Program-made: the position numbers and the translations under genes
Shown here: piece after piece, positions 24,428 to 31,785 of the stretch
How positions within the stretch are numbered: position 1 is the stretch's first letter
How the letters are laid out: the number at the start of each line of letters is the position of its first letter
Assembly (NCBI RefSeq): GCF_916618745.1
Contig: NZ_OU745373.1
Span: 1 to 64,000 of the forward strand
Reading direction: 5' to 3'
DNA: 64,000 bases
From: Cardiobacterium sp. Marseille-Q4385
Lineage (GTDB): Bacteria > Pseudomonadota > Gammaproteobacteria > Cardiobacteriales > Cardiobacteriaceae
The notes under the pieces: generated by a model
The model's input: the letters and a program-made list of their open reading frames with translations, nothing else
What the model was told of the DNA's origin: nothing
Databases searched by the model: none

Positions 24428-25558
24428 ATGCTTTCAGCGATTTATCATGTACTTGGCATCACTTTTTTCTTTGCCGTGTATTGGCCCGGCGTACAACCCG
24501 ATGCCAGATTGGAGGCAGAGCTGGCAGCAGCACGAGCACCGATAACGGGGGACAATGGCTACCGGGCCTTGCCAAAGTATTGGCCGCAAGAACGCTGGCC
24601 ACAAGATGACGTCCCTCTTTGCCCGCGTGAGACAGATGACTGCCTCGCCTGGGCGCGGGAACACCTGGACGCATACGGAGCGGTCGCCGTTGCCTTGCAG
24701 AAGCGGGATGAGACCTTGGAAACGCTGTTGGCCTATGCCTATTTCCGCCCGCCTACAACAGAAGATTATGCAACGGAAAAATCGCCGTCGTTCCGCTTGC
24801 TGGTTGAGGCGGTCAGCCTGAACGCCTACCGTTTTGCCGCTGGTGAGACGGAGGCGGCGCAGCGCGGTGCCTGTCGGGGCGCGCTATTGGGCCTGCGCCT
24901 GGTGCGCAGTCAGGGCATATTCCTCGGCAGCATCGGCGGGGCCGGACTGGTCGAACGCAATATTGCCCTGCTGGCACAGATGCGGGCGGAATTACCGCCA
25001 GAGACGCCGTGGCCTGCATTGTGTGATGAATTGCAACCGTTGCCACAAGAGGCGCTCGCCCTTTGCCCGCTGATGTACAGCGACTGGCTGGAATTCCGGC
25101 ACATCATGCGCCACGACGATGCCGCCATCATCGCGGACAGGCAGCGGGATATTGCAGAAAAAGCGCTCTATTTCATTCTGATGCGGCAAGCCGAGGCGCA
25201 ATATCTGGTCGAAAACACAAAATACTGCGCACCTGCCATGCTGGCCGCCGTCAGACGGGATGAAGTGCTGCAGCCGACGCTGGATAAATGGCCGCGCTAT
25301 TGCTCACCGCTCAATCCCCTGTGCCGGATGGGCCGGCCGGACAGCCGCTTTTATCAGGCGCGTCTGCTCAATGTGAACCGCTACCTGCGCGCCTTCGCTG
25401 CCCTGCGCAATCCCGCCGCACCGCTGCCGCAAGGCTATCGGCGCGAAGACGGCAAACTCTATTTCTTGCGCCATCCCCGCTTTAATCATGAAAAAGAAAC
25501 ATGGCAGGTAGTGGCATTACCGCTGCCCGGTTCGCGGATAAATGAATCTTCCCGCTAA
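24428..25558 (+). CDS. Unknown protein with N-terminal hydrophobic segment
   Basis: I do not recognise this 376-residue protein. The start follows AGGAGGAAGCC. An N-terminal segment (IYHVLGITFFFAVYWPGV) could be a signal peptide or anchor, placing the rest in the periplasm. The mature part is helical and rich in Cys for its size: CPRETDDCLAWAREH, a Cys in GACRGALLG, then CDELQPLPQEALALCPL and CSPLNPLCRMG. Pairs of Cys suggest disulfides. No enzyme motif is seen. It is divergent from uraA and convergent with the EamA gene. Confidence 0.7.
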   Translation: MLSAIYHVLGITFFFAVYWPGVQPDARLEAELAAARAPITGDNGYRALPKYWPQERWPQDDVPLCPRETDDCLAWAREHLDAYGAVAVALQKRDETLETLLAYAYFRPPTTEDYATEKSPSFRLLVEAVSLNAYRFAAGETEAAQRGACRGALLGLRLVRSQGIFLGSIGGAGLVERNIALLAQMRAELPPETPWPALCDELQPLPQEALALCPLMYSDWLEFRHIMRHDDAAIIADRQRDIAEKALYFILMRQAEAQYLVENTKYCAPAMLAAVRRDEVLQPTLDKWPRYCSPLNPLCRMGRPDSRFYQARLLNVNRYLRAFAALRNPAAPLPQGYRREDGKLYFLRHPRFNHEKETWQVVALPLPGSRINESSR

Positions 25559-25599
25559 GGCGGTACCAACACAGACGAATTATTTGCCGGGATGGATTT

Positions 25600-26517
25600 T
25601 TATCTCTTCTGCCGCTGTTGCAAGGCCGAACAAATCGCGCCGGAAACGACCAGCGCTGCGCCGACGGCGGCAAGCAGGTTCACATCTGCCGCCGCGAAGC
25701 GCTGCGGTTGCAGCCAGTGACCAAGAGCGGCGAAAGCGATGGTAAAGAGCGGCACTAACGTAATCGTCGTCGAGACCTTGCTGACCTCCCAATAATTCAG
25801 CGCCTCGGCGAAGGCACCATAGGCAATCGGCGTATTCAGGCAGCAAAACAGCAGGCAGAGCCACTGATAGCCGTCCAGCGCCTGCAACTCGCCCCAGGCG
25901 GCAAACGGCGCAGCGACCAGCGCGCTGCCGCAGTAGAGAACGAAAAGAATCTGTTGTGCGGAAAAATCACGCAGCAGGATCTTCTGTGCCAGTCCGTAGC
26001 AAGTCCAGGCGAGGCAGGCGGCGACGCTGAGAAGAATTCCCAGCGATTTCCCGCCCAGACCGCCGGCAAACAGCGTTGGCAACTCGCGGTTGAAGAAAAG
26101 CAGGATGCCGCTAAAGAGAATGGCAGCGCCGATTCGCTGATTGCGCCCCAGCGGTTCCTTCAGGAAAAACACCCCGGCAAAGAGCAGGAAAAACGGCGAC
26201 AACTGCGCCAGCACCTGCGAGGCAGCAGCGGGCAGGAACAGCAGAGCAGTGCTGAACAGCCAGAAATTGCCGACCAGACCGAAAACCCCCATCAGCAGCA
26301 GCCAGGCGTAGCGCGGCTGGCTCAAGGTGCGCCAGGACGGCAAGCGCTGGCGGCGCTGCAAAAACACGCCGAGAATCAGGGCAGCAGCGAGAAAACGACT
26401 GGCGACGACCGTCTGTGGATGCATCACGGTCAGCACCTGCTGCATGATAAGCGGCAGAGCGCCCCACATCACAGCGGTGACCAGCGAGAGAAAGAAGCCT
26501 TTAAGCGGAGATTTCAT
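25600..26517 (-). CDS. EamA/DMT family transporter
   Basis: This 305-residue inner-membrane protein has about ten membrane segments in two EamA repeats. The start at MKSPLKGFFLSLVTAVMWGAL places the first helix at the N terminus; a longer frame adds 31 residues of arginine-rich sequence that do not fit. The second repeat starts near GILLSVAACLAWTCYGLAQK and includes CLNTPIAYGAFAEALNYW. The family exports metabolites or amino acids; substrate is unknown. It is convergent with the unknown gene and divergent from the SDR gene. Confidence 0.85.
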   Translation of the reverse strand: MKSPLKGFFLSLVTAVMWGALPLIMQQVLTVMHPQTVVASRFLAAALILGVFLQRRQRLPSWRTLSQPRYAWLLLMGVFGLVGNFWLFSTALLFLPAAASQVLAQLSPFFLLFAGVFFLKEPLGRNQRIGAAILFSGILLFFNRELPTLFAGGLGGKSLGILLSVAACLAWTCYGLAQKILLRDFSAQQILFVLYCGSALVAAPFAAWGELQALDGYQWLCLLFCCLNTPIAYGAFAEALNYWEVSKVSTTITLVPLFTIAFAALGHWLQPQRFAAADVNLLAAVGAALVVSGAICSALQQRQKR

Positions 26518-26671
26518 AAGCGGGAAACGTAGGATGACGCGCACTATTGTATAGTCGTTTCGCGCCAAGGCGGCGCGCCAACGCCGTATCAATCCAGTTT
26601 GCACAGCCATACGCCGCTATGCCGGGGAAGCCGCTATATACTCACCACGTCTTATCATCCCGAAAAACCCC

Positions 26672-27442
26672 ATGTCCAAAACCCTTCTCATCACCGGTGC
26701 TTCCGCCGGACTCGGCGCCGCGATCGCCCGCCACGCCGCCGCTCGTGGCCACCGTCTGCTCCTCACCGCCCGCCGCGCGGATGCCTTGCAGCAAGTCGCC
26801 GACAGCTGCCGTCAGGCGGGCGCAGCAGAAGTCACCACCTACCCGCTTGACCTTGCCGACAGCGCCGCCGTCGCTGCCTGGCTTGCCGCCCTGCCACCGG
26901 TGGACGTACTCATCAATAACGCCGGTTTCGGGCTCTTCAAAGAAGCAACCGCTTGTAATGACGCGGAAAACAGCGCCATGCTGCGCCTGAATGTGTTGGC
27001 GGCGATGCAAATCAGCGCTGCGCTGCTACCGTCCATGCAGGCACGCGCTAGCGGCCAGCTCATCTTTATCGCCTCGCAGGCGGGAAAAATCGCCACACCG
27101 AAAGCAGCCGTCTATGCCGCAAGCAAACACGCCCTGCTGGGTTATGCCAACGCCTTACGCCTCGAACTGCGCGGCAGCGGCATCACCGTGACCACCGTCA
27201 ACCCCGGGCCGATGGCCACACCGTTTTTTGATACTGCTGATCCCGGCGGCAGTTATCAGGAAAAACTGGGCCGCTTCTGGCTGCTCGATCCGGAGCGCAT
27301 CGCCACGCTCACCGTTGCCGCCATTGACAAAAACGTGCGCGAAATTAATCGACCCCGCCTGATGGAAATCGCCGCCCGCCTTTACCCGCTGGCGCCGCGC
27401 CTCGGCGATTGGCTCACCGCAAAATTCTTCAACCGCAAATAA
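26672..27442 (+). CDS. Short-chain dehydrogenase/reductase
   Basis: This 256-residue NAD(P)-dependent oxidoreductase has a Rossmann fold. The cofactor motif TGASAGLGAAIA is at the N terminus, followed by NNAGFG and the catalytic Ser-Tyr-Lys as IASQAGK and YAASKHALLGYANAL. VNPGPMATPFF matches the classical SDR pattern. It resembles YqjQ/DltE-like members. Substrate is unknown. A 109-bp element with inverted ends follows its stop codon. Confidence 0.92.
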   Translation: MSKTLLITGASAGLGAAIARHAAARGHRLLLTARRADALQQVADSCRQAGAAEVTTYPLDLADSAAVAAWLAALPPVDVLINNAGFGLFKEATACNDAENSAMLRLNVLAAMQISAALLPSMQARASGQLIFIASQAGKIATPKAAVYAASKHALLGYANALRLELRGSGITVTTVNPGPMATPFFDTADPGGSYQEKLGRFWLLDPERIATLTVAAIDKNVREINRPRLMEIAARLYPLAPRLGDWLTAKFFNRK

Positions 27443-27444
27443 CT

Positions 27445-27553
27445 GGATACACGACAAAAATCCCAGCCCGCTGACGGTATCCCGCGAAAGCGCGGGCCCT
27501 GCGAGTCCACAAAATCCTCCTCCCCCACTGAGAAGGCATTTTGTCGTGTACCC
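27445..27553. repeat. 109-bp inverted-repeat element
   Basis: GGATACACGACAAAA (27445-27459) is matched inverted by TTTTGTCGTGTACCC (27539-27553), 15 bases with one mismatch. Inside lies a perfect hairpin CCCGCG-AAAG-CGCGGG (27481-27496). No coding sequence is present. It sits between the SDR gene and a lipoprotein gene and looks like a non-autonomous repeat. Confidence 0.6.
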
Positions 27554-27592
27554 GGCTATAACTGCTTGAAAACCAACCTTCAAGGACACCGC

Positions 27593-28558
27593 ATGACACG
27601 CAAACCCACCCACACCACCTGCAAACCGCTGCTGCTCGCCTTGAACCTTGCTTCTGCTGCCTTGCTCACCGCCTGCGACAAAGCGCCAGCAGAAAAAAAC
27701 GCAAAGCCCGCACCGCAGACTGCTGTTACCGCAGCGGCGGCAAACTCCGCTCCCGCTGCCGCCGAGACACCGAACATCACCGCCGAGGACATGGGCAACC
27801 TCGCCCGCGCCATGCACGGTGCGGCAAGCCAGCAACCCGATGATGCGCCAAAGGACCAATACGGCCAACCCTACATCATCGGCAACCTCGGCGGCGTGCC
27901 GGTTAACTTGCCGCCTTCGATCGTCGAGCTTGTGGAATACGATGATTCACCCGGTTTTGATCCGGAAAAATTGCGTACCTACAAGCCGCGCACACGCAGC
28001 TATCAATCCATTATTGAGTCTTTGGGATTCGATTTCCGCAATCATGATTCTGTGCTTTATGACAGGAATAATCCCACTTTACGCCAGGAATACGATACTG
28101 AGCGCAGGCGGGGAGGCGATGATTGGGTTTCCCTCAATATCAGTGCAGGCTCCCGCTATGGGACCAATCCGCACGCTTTGGATGATTATTTCGATGGTTA
28201 TTTGGAATTAGCAGAAATAGCACCAGCACCATACGTAAATATACATCAACAGTACCATGGCTTGGACACTTATATTAACGAAGGGATTGATCCTGAAACG
28301 CAGCGTCCTTTTCGCGAACATTGGCTCGCTGAAGATATGTTTGTCTTTAGGGACGAACAGGGCAACGTGCAAACTATCATCAAATGTTCAAATAGGAAGA
28401 TAAAATCTCCATCTTGTACACATGATTTTAATTTTCCCCCACCTATGAAAATCCGTATTTCCATGATGTATCTGCGGCAGAATTTAGCCCAATGGCAAAC
28501 TATTCAGAATAAAGCGGTGCAGTTTATTCAGGGATTTCAAGCAGAATTGCGTGAATAA
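27593..28558 (+). CDS. Putative lipoprotein, conserved unknown
   Basis: This 321-residue protein starts at MTRKPTH after AAGGACACCGC. The signal ends ASAALLTACDK, with Cys 28 as acylation site. An Ala/Pro-rich linker follows. The globular part has YGNLGG-like YIIGNLGGVPVNLPPSIVE and FVFRDEQGNVQTIIKCSN. This resembles lipoproteins seen near secretion or immunity loci in Neisseria and Burkholderia, but that is memory only. Base composition shifts mid-gene: the first third is GC-rich like the surroundings, the last half is AT-rich, which hints at transfer or recombination. Confidence 0.65.
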   Translation: MTRKPTHTTCKPLLLALNLASAALLTACDKAPAEKNAKPAPQTAVTAAAANSAPAAAETPNITAEDMGNLARAMHGAASQQPDDAPKDQYGQPYIIGNLGGVPVNLPPSIVELVEYDDSPGFDPEKLRTYKPRTRSYQSIIESLGFDFRNHDSVLYDRNNPTLRQEYDTERRRGGDDWVSLNISAGSRYGTNPHALDDYFDGYLELAEIAPAPYVNIHQQYHGLDTYINEGIDPETQRPFREHWLAEDMFVFRDEQGNVQTIIKCSNRKIKSPSCTHDFNFPPPMKIRISMMYLRQNLAQWQTIQNKAVQFIQGFQAELRE

Positions 28559-28603
28559 ATATCTTATCTTTGCACACAATAAAGAAAGGAAAGCCGCTAA
28601 AAA

Positions 28604-28965
28604 ATGCTGAACGCTATACCAATTTCCAGCGGATTTTCCGATTTCTTCAAGCAACACTTTCCCTGGCACAAAGCAGTAACAGATTACCTCGCCGGCATCC
28701 TCACCGCGATGCATGTCCGCCTGACCGTTAACCCCGTTGGGCACAAAGATACCTTCCCGTCACAGGTCAAGCCGGCATTTTCCTGTCGCCGTGTGTAGCG
28801 CTTTGTTATCCATGAATAGTTGGTGTATCTGCGCTTCTATAGAGCCCTCATTTGGCCGTCTGAAAAGCAAAGCGTTCAATCTGGAAGACGCGCATATGGC
28901 GGTGCCTGCGAAGACGACCCTGCTGACGATAGGGGTAGCAAATACCCCGCGCAGCGCCCAAATAT
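28604..28965 (+). pseudogene. Internally deleted IS4-family transposase remnant
   Basis: The left part (28604-28740) reads MLNAIPISSGFSDFFKQHF then PWHKAVTDYLAGIL, like the N terminus of IS4-type transposases. The right part (28830-28910) reads IEPSFGRLKSKAFNLEDAHM, matching the region around the catalytic Glu in that family (usually RWxIE...LKxxGFNLEDTH). The middle with the first two catalytic Asp residues is missing and the frame changes. It is a dead fragment. Confidence 0.6.
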
Positions 28966-29116
28966 CACCGCTTGCGGCCCGGTATTTATGTCGCTTGGCG
29001 AATTTTTGTCGCACACAGAACTGGACGCTCTGCGAGTCTTTTTCGGCTCTTCTAACCCGGCATACTTTTCAGACCGCCTCCAAAACCGCTACCATTAGCG
29101 CCCCAAGGAGATTCCC
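28966..29116. other. Spacer before the SanA-like gene
   Basis: Together with the IS4-type remnant this makes a 558-base stretch without an intact gene (28559-29116). Short frames here, including one holding HTELDALRVFFGSSN, match no family known to me. The ribosome site AAGGAG for the next gene is at its end. Confidence 0.4.
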
Positions 29117-29782
29117 GTGATACGCCGCATTTACTACATCCTGCTTGCCCTACTCGCCATCGCCATCCTCATCCCGGCGCTGTGTTACGCGTGGATAACC
29201 GTGAGTAGCCGTCCCTATCTGTATGACGACATCGACGCCCTCCCCGCCCGTCCGCTTGCCGTCGTCCTCGGCACCGCCAAATACACCACCGACGGTCGCA
29301 TCAACCTCTACTACCGCGCCCGCATCAATGCCGCCGCCGAACTGTACCGGCGTGGCAAGGCGCAGTACTTCATCGTCAGCGGCGACAACCGCACCCTCAC
29401 TTATAACGAACCGGCGCAAATGCGCAATGACCTCATCAATGCGGGCGTGCCGGCGGAGCGCATCCAGCCCGACTACGCTGGCCTGCGCACGCTCGACAGC
29501 GTCCTGCGCGCCGACAAAGTCTTCGGCAACCGCGACTACATTATCGTCAGCCAGCCCTTTCATAACGCGCGCGCTGTCTTCCTTGCCCGGCAGAACGGTC
29601 AGCAGGTTATCGCCTACAACGCCGCCAACCCCGGCACCGTCAAATACCGCCTGAAAACCCAGGTGCGGGAAATCGCCGCCCGCCTGCGCGCCGTGTGGGA
29701 CTTACTGCGCGGCACCGAAGCACGCCATTACGGCGACCCGATTCCCTTTCCGCCCGCCGCTGATACGACACAACAACAATAA
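29117..29782 (+). CDS. sanA: SanA/YdcF family membrane protein (DUF218)
   Basis: This 221-residue protein has one N-terminal anchor (YYILLALLAIAILIPALCYAW) and a periplasmic DUF218 domain. LAVVLGTAKYTTDGRINLYY, YFIVSGDNRTLTYNEPAQM and DYIIVSQPFHNARAVFLARQ are the ordered family marks. In E. coli, SanA affects envelope barrier function and vancomycin sensitivity. Length is close to E. coli SanA (239 residues). The start is an ATG rather than the more distant alternatives, close to AAGGAG. A terminator follows at 29838-29859. Confidence 0.88.
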   Translation: MIRRIYYILLALLAIAILIPALCYAWITVSSRPYLYDDIDALPARPLAVVLGTAKYTTDGRINLYYRARINAAAELYRRGKAQYFIVSGDNRTLTYNEPAQMRNDLINAGVPAERIQPDYAGLRTLDSVLRADKVFGNRDYIIVSQPFHNARAVFLARQNGQQVIAYNAANPGTVKYRLKTQVREIAARLRAVWDLLRGTEARHYGDPIPFPPAADTTQQQ

Positions 29783-29837
29783 CGGCGCCCAAGCGGTGTA
29801 GATACTGTGGCGGCGTAGGATGAATTTCAGCCTACCG

Positions 29838-29859
29838 AGCAGGCGCAAGCCTGCTTTTT
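29838..29859 (+). terminator. sanA terminator
   Basis: AGCAGGC-GCAA-GCCTGCT (29838-29855) followed by five T in all. Confidence 0.85.
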
Positions 29860-29910
29860 GCATTCTTGAGCGTACGGAAGAAACACTGCCAAGCGGCAGA
29901 AACAGCGGCA

Positions 29911-29968
29911 CCAAGTCCCTCCACCCGCTTGCGGGGGGAGGTGCCGCGTAGCGACGGAGGGGGGCAAC
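29911..29968 (+). repeat. REP-like palindromic element, second copy
   Basis: CCCTCCACCCGCTTGCGGGG then GGAGGTGCCGCGTAGCGACG then a G run and CAACA. It matches the minus-strand copy at 1452-1507 along most of its length. Confidence 0.7.
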
Positions 29969-30066
29969 ATCGTAAACACGGACCCCACGCGAAGCAGCAT
30001 CAATGCTGCGCTCGTCAAGCGCACGGGGTGGTTTTTCTCATGCACAAAGCCGTACGGGAATAAAAA

Positions 30067-30090
30067 AGCAGGCGGATGCCTGCTTTTTTA
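30067..30090 (-). terminator. Terminator of the pilin-like gene
   Basis: On the minus strand AGCAGGC-ATCC-GCCTGCT (30067-30084) is followed by six T in all. The stop codon of the pilin-like gene lies 21 bases before it. Confidence 0.8.
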
Positions 30091-30104
30091 TTTGAAAGAT
30101 AGCT

Positions 30105-30942
30105 TTATTTATCAACATGGCGACAAGGCTTAGGCAGATATTGGCTGTCTATATTGGATACACAATCCCATTGATATGCAACGTCTTTTTTGCTTGGTAC
30201 TAAAGACAATTTCTTGCCACGCAATTCTGGAGCGACGGGTTCTTCGTTATACAGCGTTGCTGTAATTACCCCTGGCTGCTTATCGCCAGATAAATTGACG
30301 CCGACCCTGACTTCTTTGACGTATTTACCACGAATATCAAATGCTTCAGCTATACCGGCATCTTTGTTATCTTTCGGCCATGTTCCTCTATTTGCATGCG
30401 ATTCAGATACATCACCTTTTTGGCCACCAGCAAGATTCATCGCCTCATCTGCCTGATATTTGATAAGTATATGACTAATATAGGTTTCGAGTTCTTTTTG
30501 ATTGGTAATATACGTACATTCAACATCTTTTGAGAAATATTGGCTTTCTATATTCGACGCGCACCCTTTATACCTACCGTTAAAGGGTATTGCTGAAATC
30601 TTTTTGCCACGCAATGCCGTGATATTAGGTTCATCGTTATAAAAAGTGGCGGTAACCACCCCCCGGCATTTTGTCATCAAGCAGGGTTTCACCTACTTTA
30701 ATTTCCCTGATGTATTTGTTGTTGAGGTCTTCGGCAGTAGCGAGCCCCGCAGCGGCATTATCTGCCGGCATATCGCCATAGCGGGAGTTGTTCTCGATAA
30801 CTTCTATTTGTTGGCCAATAAAAAAGCCTGCTTCTTTTACCTGTTCCTTGCCCTTCTCAATATCCTGCGTATCCGCCGCATAAGCGGTTGGCGCGAGAGC
30901 AAGTAAAACAGCGAGGCCAAGGGGGTAGATGTTTTTTGCCAT
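30105..30942 (-). pseudogene. Secreted protein with two type IV pilin-head domains, frameshifted
   Basis: The gene starts MAKNIYPLGLAVLLALAPTAYA (30942, after GGAG), an ordinary Sec signal peptide rather than a prepilin leader. Domain 1 reads MPADNAAAGLATAEDLNNKY, then (in the other frame) VVTATFYNDEPNITALRGKK and CASNIESQYFSKDVEC. Domain 2 reads LAGGQKGDVSESHANRGTWP, GVITATLYNEEPVAPELRGK and WDCVSNIDSQYLPKPC. Both match the globular head of type IV pilins, including the disulfide loop with yLPxxC, but the hydrophobic alpha1-N helix is missing. Two open frames meet at a run of six C on the plus strand (30659-30664); five would restore one 279-residue frame. This may be phase variation, a pseudogene, or a sequencing error. 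Confidence 0.75.
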
Positions 30943-31059
30943 GATGCACTCCATGTTGGGTTGAGGATTCGCGTCGCATCATACCCGCACCACACAAAAA
31001 CTTGAAAGCGCCCTACCCGCCCCCAAAACGGCAGGACATTCACCAACCCAAGGCACATC

Positions 31060-31599
31060 ATGTTTGACGCACATTCCACCACCATCCTCTCCGTCCGTCG
31101 TGGTCGTCACGTCGCCATCGCCGGCGACGGCCAGGTCTCGCTCGGCAACACCATCATGAAGGGCAACGCGCGCAAAATCCGCCGTCTCTACAAAAACCGT
31201 ATCCTCGCCGGATTCGCCGGCGGCACCGCTGATGCCTTCACCCTTTTCGAGCGCTTTGAAGGCAAGCTGGAAGAACAAGATGGGCAACTGCTGCGCGCAG
31301 CGGTCGAGCTCGCCAAAGACTGGCGTACTGACCGCATGTTGCGCCGCCTGGAAGCGATGCTCATCGTCGCCGACGAAACCAGCACCCTCATTCTCTCCGG
31401 CAACGGCGACGTGGTTGAACCGGAAGACAGCATCGCCGCCATCGGCTCCGGCGGGATGTTTGCCCTTTCCGCCGCGCGCGCGCTGTATCACAACACCGAG
31501 ATGGACGCGCTCACCATCGCCCGCAAGAGCCTCGAAATCGCGAGCGACATCTGCGTCTATACCAACCACAACATCATCACCGACGAACTGAAAGGCTAA
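31060..31599 (+). CDS. hslV: ATP-dependent protease subunit HslV
   Basis: This 179-residue protein is the proteolytic dodecamer of the HslVU protease. The catalytic Thr is in the TTILSVRRGRHVAIAGDGQ segment, exposed after loss of a seven-residue leader, slightly longer than the single Met of E. coli. GNTIMKGNARKIRRL, FAGGTADAFTLFE and LAKDWRTDRMLRRLEAML follow exactly as in the family. hslU lies downstream but is separated by 186 bases, against only a few in most relatives. Confidence 0.97.
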   Translation: MFDAHSTTILSVRRGRHVAIAGDGQVSLGNTIMKGNARKIRRLYKNRILAGFAGGTADAFTLFERFEGKLEEQDGQLLRAAVELAKDWRTDRMLRRLEAMLIVADETSTLILSGNGDVVEPEDSIAAIGSGGMFALSAARALYHNTEMDALTIARKSLEIASDICVYTNHNIITDELKG

Positions 31600-31612
31600 A
31601 CCAGGACTCCAC

Positions 31613-31708
31613 ATGGACAACAAAACCGAATACCGCGACCTCAACATGACGCCAAGAGACACGAGGGCGGCAAATGGTGGCGTTATCCGTTCCGCCCAAT
31701 GCCTTTAG
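31613..31708 (+). pseudogene. Duplicated 5' end of hslU, truncated
   Basis: An ATG frame of 31 codons begins MDNKTEYRDLNMTPRD, nearly identical to the start of the real hslU (MEKTTEYRDLNMTPRE) at 31786. After about 48 bases the match ends and the frame runs on to a TAG with unrelated codons. The spacing to hslV (13 bases) is what one expects for the native hslU, so this looks like the original start displaced by a partial duplication with about 125 bases of foreign spacer. It may still be translated as a short peptide. Confidence 0.8.
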
Positions 31709-31785
31709 CCCCCCCAGCCCTTGCCTAACCCCACCGCCGCCCGAGCGCTCGCGGCGAATACCCAAACCTGATAAAGGAACCGAAT

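Larger units (their letters stand above)
29783..30104. other. Repeat-bearing intergenic region
   Basis: No gene is present in these 322 bases. From left to right the region holds a GCGCC-CAAGCGG-TGTAGATACTG motif (29785-29806, shared with 54969-54990), the sanA terminator, a GCCAAGCGGCAG site (29889), a REP-like element (29911-29968) and the terminator of the minus-strand pilin-like gene (30067-30084). Confidence 0.6.

Noticed and set aside
28855..28864. GCCGTCTGAA, the Neisseria DNA uptake sequence
   Set aside because: It lies within the conserved GRLKSK codons of the transposase remnant, and I noticed no other copy in the window. One occurrence does not show an uptake-signal system.
28820..29098. 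92-residue open frame before the SanA-like gene
   Set aside because: It overlaps another frame with IS4-type motifs and resembles no family; treated as decayed DNA.
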